Source of the DNA: JAFGBI01 sp964480725 | GTDB taxonomy: Bacteria; Myxococcota_A; Polyangia; Polyangiales; Polyangiaceae | DNA length: 64,000 nucleotides | Assembly: GCA_964480725.1 (NCBI GenBank) | Contig: CAYZQO010000032.1 | Span: 1 to 64,000, forward strand | Reading direction: 5' to 3' | Shown here: positions 35,718 to 44,324 of the stretch, piece by piece | Layout: each line of letters opens with the position of its first letter | Numbering within the stretch: position 1 is the stretch's first letter | Notes under the pieces: generated by a model | What the model saw: only the letters and a program-made list of their open reading frames with translations | Databases searched by the model: none | Told to the model about the DNA's origin: nothing | Made by a program: the position numbers and the translations under genes

Positions 35718-36116
35718 TCAGGGACCGGTCGGGCCAGTGCCGCCAGTCGGGCCAGTGCCGCCGGTGGGGCCGGTGGGGCCGGTCGGGCCGGTGGGGCCGG
35801 TGGGGCCGGTCGGGCCGGTGGGGCCAGTCGGACCGGTGGGGCCAGTCGGGCCCGTACCGCCGGTGCCCACGGGACCGGTGCCGCCGGTCGCCGCGCCACC
35901 CGTGGTCGTGCCACCGGTGGGGCCACCGCCAGTGGTCGCTGCACCGCCGGTGGTCTCCGCACCACCGGTCGTCGCGGCGCCACCGGTTCCAGTGGCGCCC
36001 CCAGAACCAGGCTGTCCGCCGGTGCCCTCATCGGGCGAGTCGGATTCGAAGCAGCCCGACGTGGTCAGGGCCAGCGCCACCAGCGCAGAACTCACGTGGA
36101 TACTTCTATTTTTCAC
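35718..36116 (-). CDS. Lipoprotein with collagen-like GPT triplets
   Basis: 132 residues from a GTG start with GAGAGG 9 nt upstream. A lipoprotein signal (SSALVALALTTSGC) gives the lipidated Cys. Then come FESDSPDEG, a GG/AATTGG linker, and about ten consecutive Gly-Pro-Thr triplets (from about residue 93) that run to two TGG breaks and the stop. Uninterrupted G-x-y triplets can form a collagen triple helix. No other domain follows, and a stem-loop lies after the stop, so the gene seems complete. It would be a short outer-membrane stalk. Function is unknown. Confidence 0.75.
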   Translation of the reverse strand: MKNRSIHVSSALVALALTTSGCFESDSPDEGTGGQPGSGGATGTGGAATTGGAETTGGAATTGGGPTGGTTTGGAATGGTGPVGTGGTGPTGPTGPTGPTGPTGPTGPTGPTGPTGPTGGTGPTGGTGPTGP

Positions 36117-37149
36117 GATGAAAGACCTCTCTAGTCCCGGGTACCGGGCCGAATAACGCCCCGATGCGGCTATTGACCTGCTCGTGGCGGAACGACCCGA
36201 CACGGGCAGAAGGTTTTGACTGTGTGCAACCTAGGTAACCGAAGCGAGGCCGCGGCAGACACGCCTGCCGCCGGTCGCCGCGGGACCTGGGGCTGATCGT
36301 TACCACGATCAGGCAGGCCCGGCCGCACAAATACATCCTTTCGGACCGATTGCCCAGACCCGGCGACGCCGTCACCGTCACTCCGCCCGCACCCTGTGCC
36401 CAGTGGGACACTCGCCCGGAGCAGCACACGCTCGGGATAGCACCGCCCCAGCGCTCCGTTTGCTGCGCTCCGCGCTGACGCCCCTCGCGGATCCGCGGCA
36501 TCCGCCCGGGGTGATGAGGCAGCGCTCGTTGAATGATTTTGAGAAGCGTTCATGAGAGGTCGACTGGGATCAACTCGACGAGGCGTCGAGCAACGCGTGA
36601 CTCGATCGGGTCCCGACACGCGATCCTCCCCTGCTCTCGTTGACCCACCCCATCGGCCAAGCTAGACCTGCGGAGTGTCGGTCGTAGCGCCGCGGTGAGG
36701 TTCGCGCGGGCCGAACACCACGGCGACTGGACGGCGGCGACACGGTCCGATCGGCCCGCCGAGGCGTCGGACGGGCGCGGACGATCGGTGGCGAGCACGT
36801 GGAGCGGGAAGTGAGCGGGGGAGGCGCCCGTGAAGAGGTCGAGAGGGGGTCCAGGGCGGCTCGGCGCGGGCCCTATCGTGCCAGCACCGTTCGACGACGC
36901 CGAGGGAGGGCGGCTCGTGGAGCCCGTCTCCGGGGGAGACTTGGCGTGATCGCCCGCAACCCCGAGCGACGGAGCCCGCCCCGGTGATCCGCCCCATCGA
37001 TCGCCACTGCGAACGCTTTTAGCGGAAAGATCCTACAAGAACAGAAAGGTCTTGTGGTTTACCGCGAGAATCCCGTCAACTCGGCCTGGGGTCGCCGATC
37101 ACGGAGCGCTTCCCTGGGAATCGCTCCCTCAGAGCAGGAATCAGCAGTC
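36117..37149. other. About 1 kb non-coding region
   Basis: I find no convincing gene between the collagen-like lipoprotein and the GH30 gene. Two small structures are present. One is a perfect hairpin CTGATCGT-TACC-ACGATCAG (36293-36312). The other is an ACAAGA-N9-TCTTGT inverted repeat (37035-37055), about 95 bp before the GH30 start, which could be an operator. The stretch around 36170-36550 is less GC-rich than its surroundings. Confidence 0.45.
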
Positions 37150-39088
37150 ATGAGAAGCCTATCCCACCTGATCGGTTTGTTTGGTCTTTCCTTCGTGGCG
37201 CTTGCCTGTGGTGACGAAGGCGGCACGCCTGACCCCGGGGGCACGTCTGCAGGCGGGGCCAGTGGTGGGGCGCTGACCGGCGGGATGCCGGCGACGGGTG
37301 CCATGCCCGGCACCGGCGGTACGCCAGCCACCGGCGGCGCGGGCGGCACGGTGACCGGCGGCGTCGGACCGACGGGCGGGCTGGGAGCGACGGGCGGAGT
37401 CGGGGGTACCGGCACTGGCGGTGTCTCGCCCATGGGCGGGACCGGTGGCGTCACTCCCACGGGCGGCGTCGGGCCCACTGGCGGTGTCTCCCCGACCGGC
37501 GGCGTCTCGCCCACGGGCGGCGTCTCGCCCACCGGCGGCGTCTCGCCCACCGGCGGCGTCTCGCCCACCGGCGGCGTCTCGCCCACCGNNNNNNNNNNNN
37601 NNNNNNNNNNNNNNNNNNNNNNNNNNNNNNNNNNNNNNNNNNNNNNNNNNNNNNNNNNNNNNNNNNNNNNNNNNNNNNNNNNNNNNNNGCGGTGACCCCA
37701 GCACCGGCGGTGACCCCAGCACCGGCGGCGACCCCGGCACCGGCGGCACACCTCCGGTGGACGAGCCGGAGTTCGTCACCTCGGCGCAGGGCGCCTACTG
37801 GCAGGAGGGGACGCTCACCGCGGCGAGCGGGAACGCGGACGTCACTGTATCCAGCACTCGGCGCCAGCTCTGGAAGGGGTTTGGGGGCACCTTCAACGAG
37901 AAGGGCTGGGAGCAGCTGCTGCTGCTCAGCGAGCAGAAGCGGTCCGAGGTGATGCAGCTCTTGTTCGGGCAGGATGGCTGCCGCTTCACCTACGGCCGGA
38001 TCCCCATCGGCGCCAGCGACTACGGCCTCAGCCGCTACACGCTCGCCGAGACGGCCAACGACTTCGAGATGAACAGCTTCTCGATCGACCGCGACCGGAA
38101 CCACCTCATCCCGTACATCAAGGCGGCGCAGGCGGTGAAGAACGACATCATCTTCTGGGGCAGCCCCTGGACGCCGCCGCCGTGGATGAAGGACAACAAC
38201 GCCTACGATCGCGGGTTCATGAAGTCGGACGCGCAGACCCTCGGCGCGCACGCCCTCTACCTGGCTCGGTTCGTCGAGGAGTACGCGACCGAGGGCATCC
38301 CGATCGCCTTCGTCATGCCGCAGAACGAGGCCGGATACCCGCAGGATTACCCGTCCTGCGAGTGGACCTCGTCGGTGATGGTTGACTACATCGGTAACCA
38401 CCTCGGGCCGCTCTTCCAGGAGCGCGGCGTCCCCGCGGGGATCTGGGCGGGCACCTACTCCAATCCCACCAACGACAACACGATCGGCAACGCGGTGATG
38501 TCGAACTCGACCGCCGCCGGCTACATCGACGGCATCGGCCTGCAGTGGGGCATGCGGGAGCATGCCTCCACCTACGTCGGCAGCTACGCCAGTCGCGTGG
38601 ACAACAACATCATGCAGACCGAGCACCAGTGCGGGAACTACCCGTGGGAGGGGGGGTACCAGCAGACGGCCCCGAACGATCACGCCTACGGGGTGGAGAG
38701 CTGGGGCCTTATGAGGGACTGGATCAAGGCCGGGGTCAACTCGTACCTCGCCTGGAACATGGTGCTCGACTCGGGGGGGCGGAGCCTGGACACGGTGCGC
38801 CCCTGGGCCCAGAACGCGCTGATCACTGTCAGCGGGTCGGACTACAAGCTCACGCCCTACTTCCATGTCTTCCGGCACTTCGCGAACTTCGTCGATCCGG
38901 GCGCGCATCGGGTCGACACGAGCGGGAGCTTCAGCGACGTCCTGGCGTTCGAGAACCCCGACGGGAGCGTGGTCGCGGTCCTCTACAACAGCGGCGGCTC
39001 CGCGCGGCAGACGACCCTCACCGCGGCGGGCACCACGGTCAGCTTCAGCATCCCGGCCAGCGGCTGGGCGACCGTGAACCTGCAGTAG
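37150..39088 (+). CDS. Lipoprotein-anchored GH30 glycosidase (spans assembly gap)
   Basis: The N-terminus (ATG 37150) has a signal peptide ending in FVALACGDEGG, a lipobox, and then a long GG-V-SPT repeat linker. The linker is cut by the 100-N gap, and the frame differs on the two sides because the gap length is nominal. After the gap comes a full GH30 catalytic domain: WKGFGGTFNEKGWEQLL, FWGSPWTPPPWMKDN, the acid/base Glu in PQNEAGYP (38327-38329) and the nucleophile Glu in MQTEHQCGNYPW (38621-38623). A C-terminal beta domain ends at GWATVNLQ. GH30 enzymes include beta-1,6-glucanases, glucosylceramidases and xylanases; the exact substrate is open. A terminator follows. Confidence 0.9.
37589..37688. 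other. 100-N assembly gap inside GH30 linker repeats
   Basis: Exactly 100 N, a placeholder of unknown size, between 18-bp GGVSPT-coding repeats on the left and GGDPST-coding repeats on the right. Reading frame is not conserved across it. Confidence 0.98.
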
Positions 39089-39117
39089 CCGGCGCACGGC
39101 CATCGAGGCGACCCACC

Positions 39118-39155
39118 GGGCCGCGCGCTCCAAGGCGCGCGGCCCGCGCCTTTTT
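39118..39155 (+). terminator. Rho-independent-type terminator after GH30
   Basis: A perfect 11-bp GC stem (GGGCCGCGCGC/GCGCGCGGCCC, loop TCCAAG) is followed by GCGCC and TTTTTC, 30 bp past the GH30 stop. It is the best intrinsic terminator in the window, though the T-run starts 5 nt after the stem. Confidence 0.75.
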
Positions 39156-39290
39156 CTGGACCCAGAGGGCACCAGGCCGCCGGCGACGCGATAGACTCGC
39201 CCCGCCGGCACGACCCCGCCCAGGGGACGGGCCGAGCCGGCCCCGGTGCCCGCCGCTGGGGCCGCCCGAGGACCCCAAGACCCGAGCCCG

Positions 39291-40472
39291 ATGCCCCGGC
39301 CACGCACCAACATCTGCCTGTCGATGATCGTCAAGAACGAGGTGGCGGTCCTCCCGCGCCTGTTCCGGTCGGTGAAGGACTACATCGACTACTTCGTTAT
39401 CGTCGACACCGGCTCCACCGACGACACCATCGCGCTCATCCACCGCGAGATGGCGGCGTACGGCATCGAGGGCGAGGTGCACGAGCGCGAGTGGATCAAC
39501 TTTGGCGTCAACCGCCAGCAGGCGCTCGAGCTAGCGCTGGCCGCGAACCGCTGCGACTGGCTGCTCTTCATCGACGCGGACGAGGAGCTCGGCGTCGCCG
39601 ACCCGCGATTTTACGAGAAGCTCGCACCGGGCATGAGCTACGTCCTCGAGAAGCACCACGATCACCTGCGGTACGCGGTGCCCCACCTCGTCAACGTGCG
39701 CTCGACCCGCTGGAGGTGGGAGGGGCCGGTGCACAACTACCTCGTGACCGTCGAGGGGGCCGGCGAGCGCCGGCGGCTCGAGGACGTGTGGATCGTCTAT
39801 CACTCGGGCGAAGGGGCCAAATCCCATGGCCTGACCCAGGAGCAGAAGTACCTCCGCGACGCCCGGCTTCTCGAGCAGCACCTGGTGGAGCACCCGGACC
39901 ACCCCCGCAGCCAATTCTACCTCGGGCAGTCGTACAAGCACGCTGGCTGGTTCGAGCAGGCCCAGGCGGCGTACCGCAAGCGCGCGGCGTTGGGCGGGTG
40001 GGAGGAGGAGCGGTTCATGGCGCAGCTCGAGGTGGGGCGCCTCGCGATCCTGCTCGACCAGCCCGAGGCGACGGTGCTGCACGAGCTGCTGGCCGCCTTC
40101 GAGCTGCGCCCCGCGCGCGCCGAGCCGCTCCACGAGCTGGCCCGCTACTTCCGCGCGCGGAAGCGTTACGCGAAGGCCTACCTCTTCGCCCGAGCCGGGA
40201 TGGGGATACCCAGACCGAATGACCACCTCTTCATCGACCAGGACGTCTACGACTGGCGACTCTGCGACGAGGTCGGCATCTCGGCGTACTACGTCGGGCG
40301 GTACGCAGAGGCGAAGGCGGCGTGCGAGGCCGTCCTCGCGCGCGCGGCGCAGGGGCTCGCCGTCCCAGCCCAGGACGTGAGCCGCATACGCGATAACGTC
40401 GCCTACTCCGATCGCAAGCTGGCCGAGCCAAGCGCCCCTCCCGTGGCGAGCGGGGGCACCAGCTCCGGGTGA
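39291..40472 (+). CDS. Glycosyltransferase family 2 with TPR-like C-terminus
   Basis: 393 residues. The GT2 domain (about 1-200) has NICLSMIVKNEVAVLPRL, IVDTGSTDDTI and the metal-binding LLFIDADEEL (DxD-like). The C-terminal half has helical repeats (RSQFYLGQSYKHAGWFEQAQ, ISAYYVGRYAEAKAACEAVL) typical of GT2-TPR proteins. The start at 39291 precedes the conserved segment closely; an earlier in-frame start at 39246 looks non-coding. It probably transfers a sugar to a protein or surface glycan, but donor and acceptor are unknown. It sits between two secreted hydrolases, which may be coincidental. Confidence 0.88.
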   Translation: MPRPRTNICLSMIVKNEVAVLPRLFRSVKDYIDYFVIVDTGSTDDTIALIHREMAAYGIEGEVHEREWINFGVNRQQALELALAANRCDWLLFIDADEELGVADPRFYEKLAPGMSYVLEKHHDHLRYAVPHLVNVRSTRWRWEGPVHNYLVTVEGAGERRRLEDVWIVYHSGEGAKSHGLTQEQKYLRDARLLEQHLVEHPDHPRSQFYLGQSYKHAGWFEQAQAAYRKRAALGGWEEERFMAQLEVGRLAILLDQPEATVLHELLAAFELRPARAEPLHELARYFRARKRYAKAYLFARAGMGIPRPNDHLFIDQDVYDWRLCDEVGISAYYVGRYAEAKAACEAVLARAAQGLAVPAQDVSRIRDNVAYSDRKLAEPSAPPVASGGTSSG

Positions 40473-40824
40473 GCGCCCCGGGCGAGAGGGGCGGGCGCCG
40501 CCCCCCTGCCCGCCCCGATCCCCGCCACCGACGGGCGGCATGATCGTATCGGCGCGCCGGCGTTCGTTCATCAGTACGGAGTGGGTTCGCGGACATGGGA
40601 TCCTCTCGCGCCAGCGGCGCTGTAAATTTTGAGACGCGCAGGCGGTGACGTCCGGACCACCACGCCGCGACCTACGCGCGTTCTCTTCTTCGGCTATACT
40701 CAAGCCGGCTCGCGGCGGAGCCCGCGGCGTCGGAACGTCGCCGCGGCACCACCGAAGGAGCCGCCGAGAATTACCGCCGCCTCCCGCCGTCACGGCCGCG
40801 GCGGTCGCCGCTTTGGAGAAACTA

Positions 40825-42210
40825 ATGATCACGCTCAGACTGACCCGCTTCGGTACTTGCCTTGCGATGCTGTTCACGCTCACGCACTGCGGCGGCGACG
40901 AGGGACCGCTGCCGATCGGAGGCACGGGCGGCGGTGGCCCGGTGACGGGCGGGGCGACCACGGGCGGGACGACCACGGGCGGAGCGACCACGGGCGGAGC
41001 GACCACGGGCGGGGCGACCACGGGCGGGGCGACCACGGGTGGCACCTCGGGGAGCGGCGGCAGCGGCCCCACCGGCGGCGTCTCACCCACGGGCGGCGTC
41101 GCTCACACCGGCGGCGTCACACCCACGGGCGGCGTCACGCCCACGGGCGGCGTCGCGCCCACGGGCGGCGTCGCGCCCACGGGCGGCGTCGCGCCCACGG
41201 GCGGCGTCACGCCCACCGGTGGCGTCGCCCCCACCGGCGGCGTCGCCCCCACCGGTGGCGTCGCCCCCACCGGCGGCGTCGCCCCCACCGGCGGCGTCGC
41301 CCCCACCGGCGGCGACCCGAGCACCGGCGGCGACCCGGGCACCGGCGGCGTCGCGACCTGTGGCCCCGCCGGGGATCCCGTACCTCCCCTGGCCGCCCCG
41401 GGCGACTCCACCAGCACCCACAGCGACTACCTGAACCTGGGTGAGATCCGCTTGCTCAACAACGCCTGGGGCTCCGACGAACGCGGCTGCGACACGCCGC
41501 TGACCGTCTCCGTCAACGCGGACGGCTCGCTCGGCTGGACCATCAACCGGGGCACCTGCGGCGGCGAGCACGAGCAGCCCGACTTCCCCGAGCTCGAGTT
41601 CGGGATGCACCCGTTCGGCATCGGCGACGCGCTGGTGACCTCCCCGGAGTGCAGCTCCACCAGCCTGCTGCCGCTGCAGATCAAGGACATCACCAGCGCG
41701 AGCGTGCAGGTGGACGACATGAGCATCGCCTTCAACGGCTCCGCGGAGTCGTGGAACATCTCCTTCGAGTTCTGGCTGAGCCAGGGGCACCCGGTCAACG
41801 ATGCCAACCCGGGCGTCTTCGCCGAGATCCTCGGCATGTGGGGGTGGCAGGCCGATCGCTGGCCGTGCGGTGACGACAACACCCTGGGCAACGAGTACGC
41901 GGGGACCTCCGCCTCCGCGGGCAGCAAGTCCTACGACCTCTGCCACCAGTCGGACACCTGGGCCGACGGCCGCTGGCGCTACACTCAGTTCCGGATGCAG
42001 GGCGGACCCAGCACCAACTTCTCCGGGACGGTCGACATCAAGGCGATGCTCGACTGGGTGGTCAACAACAAGGGCTACTCCCGCGACCTCTGGGTGACCC
42101 GGCTCGAGGTCGGCAGCGAGATCGACGACAACACCAACGCCACCGTGACGGTCCGCGACATCAGCTTCGAGGTCAACGGCCAGAGCCGATCGGTCGAGCT
42201 CGGCCAGTAG
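40825..42210 (+). CDS. Lipoprotein-anchored GH12 endoglucanase/xyloglucanase
   Basis: 461 residues. The signal peptide ends at LFTLTHCGGDEG (lipid-modified Cys). The linker is TTGGA repeats followed by GGVTPT/GGVAPT repeats (about residues 35-175). The catalytic domain (about 195-455) shows GH12 features: NLGEIRLLNNAWGSDE, the nucleophile Glu in VFAEILGMWGW (41824-41826), and the acid/base Glu in LEVGSEIDDNTN (42118-42120), then VTVRDISFEV. GH12 enzymes cut beta-1,4-glucans such as cellulose and xyloglucan. GGAG precedes the ATG. It converges with the GH128 gene. The 352 bp upstream (40473-40824) show no gene. Confidence 0.9.
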   Translation: MITLRLTRFGTCLAMLFTLTHCGGDEGPLPIGGTGGGGPVTGGATTGGTTTGGATTGGATTGGATTGGATTGGTSGSGGSGPTGGVSPTGGVAHTGGVTPTGGVTPTGGVAPTGGVAPTGGVAPTGGVTPTGGVAPTGGVAPTGGVAPTGGVAPTGGVAPTGGDPSTGGDPGTGGVATCGPAGDPVPPLAAPGDSTSTHSDYLNLGEIRLLNNAWGSDERGCDTPLTVSVNADGSLGWTINRGTCGGEHEQPDFPELEFGMHPFGIGDALVTSPECSSTSLLPLQIKDITSASVQVDDMSIAFNGSAESWNISFEFWLSQGHPVNDANPGVFAEILGMWGWQADRWPCGDDNTLGNEYAGTSASAGSKSYDLCHQSDTWADGRWRYTQFRMQGGPSTNFSGTVDIKAMLDWVVNNKGYSRDLWVTRLEVGSEIDDNTNATVTVRDISFEVNGQSRSVELGQ

Positions 42211-42279
42211 CGGGCCCGGGACCCGCGCCGCTCGTCGTGCCGCACCCGGTCGGGGCTCCCGACGGGGCGCGCCTCGCGC

Positions 42280-43760
42280 TCACGGCCGGTGCGGTGGCGC
42301 GGCGGCGAAGGCCTCGCCGAGCGCCGTCCGCGCGCGAACCCCGCTGTCGTCCTCCAGGTACAGGTGGTTGTGCGTGTTCCACGGGTACCACGCGTAGCGC
42401 TCGACCAGCGGGTGACCTTCGAGCATCGTGATCGCGCCGTCGAAGAAGTCGAGCAGCGTCTGCTCGTCGGTGTTGCTCGAACCCATGCAGCCAAACTCGG
42501 TGATCCAGACCGGCAGCCCCCACTGCGACGCCCAGTTGACGGCCCCCTCGAGCTGGCTTGCCACGCAGGAGCCCGTGTTCCAGCCGTACCAGTGCATGGC
42601 GACGAAATCGACGCGCAGACCGCGCGTCTGCGCCTCGGCCATGAACTCCTCGAGCCAGGCGCGCCCGTCGTCGGAGACGGCGGGGCTACCCACACGGATG
42701 CTCGGATCGCTGGTGAGGTCCGGCCAAAGCCCGATAGCGTCCGCCACCGTCATGTTGGCCTGGTCGACCTTGTTCGGCTCGTTGAAACCGAGCACCGTCG
42801 TGTAGCCCGCGGCGCCGATAGCCTGGACGGCGGCCGCGACGTCGCCGGGACCCCAGACCATGGGCACGAAGAGGGGATCGCCGCAGTCCGTCGCGCTCGG
42901 TGAAGTCCCCCAGTTGTAACACCAGGTGGCGCCGAGAGACGCGATCTCGGCAGCGGGCGAGTTTGCCACTCCCTTGTAGGGACCATCGGCGCTGACGATC
43001 GGCTCGCCGGGGACGCAGGCGACCTCGACGGCGAGCTCCTTTACCGTGCTGCGACAGGGATCGCCGAAGGTGGCGTTCGCCGCCGCTACGCCGCAGGAGG
43101 CGCGACCGAGGCAGAGCGACTCGACGACGGACTGGCTGGTCGACGCGTGGCAGTCTCCGACGGCCCAGGAGCCACAATCACCCGTGGGCGCGCCGTAGCT
43201 CGCGAAGGTGACCGAGTCGATGATCTGCCCCTCGGGGCAGCGCAGGGTGACGCTCTCCGCCTCCGCCGCCCGATCGCAGATCGTCTCGCCACCCGTGGAT
43301 CCGCCCGTGCCCGCGGTGCCACCCGGGTCCGCCGTGCCACCCGAGTCCGTCGTGCCACCGGTGTCCGCAGCGCCGCCCGAGTCCGTCGTGCCACCCGAGT
43401 CCGTCGTGCCACCCGAGTCCGTCGTGCCACCCGAGTCCGTCGTGCCACNNNNNNNNNNNNNNNNNNNNNNNNNNNNNNNNNNNNNNNNNNNNNNNNNNNN
43501 NNNNNNNNNNNNNNNNNNNNNNNNNNNNNNNNNNNNNNNNNNNNNNNNCCCGAGTCCGTCGTGCCACCGGTGTCCGTCGTGCCTCCCGCGGCGGGCCCAG
43601 CGCCGCCGGAGCTCGTGCCCCCAGTCGTTTTGGTATCGCCGCCCGCGCCATTACGACCCGAGGAGCCCTCCGAGCCGCGCTCGGCCTCGCAGGCCGCCAG
43701 CGCAGCGACGAGCAACCCGAGCGCGGTGCAATTCCGACGAGGGGCAGCGAAGCTCGACAT
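42280..43760 (-). CDS. Lipoprotein with SUEL-type lectin domain and GH128 glucanase (spans gap)
   Basis: The ATG at 43760 follows AGAGGGA and encodes a lipoprotein signal (LGLLVAALAACEAERG). A GGTTDS repeat linker holds the second N gap. Next is a domain with LRCPEGQIIDSVTFASYGAP, CHASTSQSVVESLC, LGRASCGVAAANATFGDPC and KELAVEVAC, which matches the galactose/rhamnose-binding SUEL lectin fold including its Cys pattern. The C-terminal domain (MVWGPGD, LGFNEPN, MHWYGW, WITEFGCMG) is GH128, an endo-beta-1,3-glucanase family; the Glu residues in FNEPN and ITEFG are the expected catalytic pair. Frame is not preserved across the gap. Confidence 0.88.
43449..43548. other. 100-N assembly gap inside GH128 linker repeats
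   Basis: Exactly 100 N between identical 18-bp GGTTDS-coding repeats on each side; it is a placeholder for a tandem array of unknown length. Confidence 0.98.
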
Positions 43761-44324
43761 GGAATCCCTCTGGGTCGCCAACGCAGTGTCGACAGGGCCG
43801 ACCGGCCCCAGGCCCTCCGTCATCGTCTCGCTCGAGGCCGAGCGAACCGACCGACCGCACGCAGACTCTAGCACGGCCGCTCCGCCTGGCCCCGCGTGAC
43901 GCGACGCAGCCGTCGGTGAGATGCGCTCCTCGTCTCCCACGCGGCTGAGCTCCGTCAGGACCGCTCCCGAGCGAGCCCGAAGAGGGATCTCCCGTCCTGA
44001 TCTGCTCCGACCCGACCCGCACGTCGATCCACGGCACGCGCCCGTATGGAACGCTTCGGGTTGCGTGAAAAATTCCAGGCAGCCCACGCGACGCCTCCCG
44101 CCGGTGAGATCGAAGCCGTCGCGATGAGCGCGGACGACGGTGCGCGACGTTCGTCCTTCGAGCCGATCGTCGCGCATCCAGCAGGCGCGCTCCGCCTGGT
44201 AATCCCGCGGGCCCAGGGTGGCGTGAAGGGCCGGGCCAGCCTAGACTGGAGCCGCCCGACGCACCGGTCGTGCCCTGCACGGGCGGCGCGGAGCGGCTCT
44301 CCCTTGTCCCCGAGAATCATTACG

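Noticed and set aside
37589..37688. Frame change across the GH30 gene as a true frameshift
   Set aside because: The change coincides with a 100-N placeholder of unknown true length, so it carries no information. The same holds for 43449-43548.
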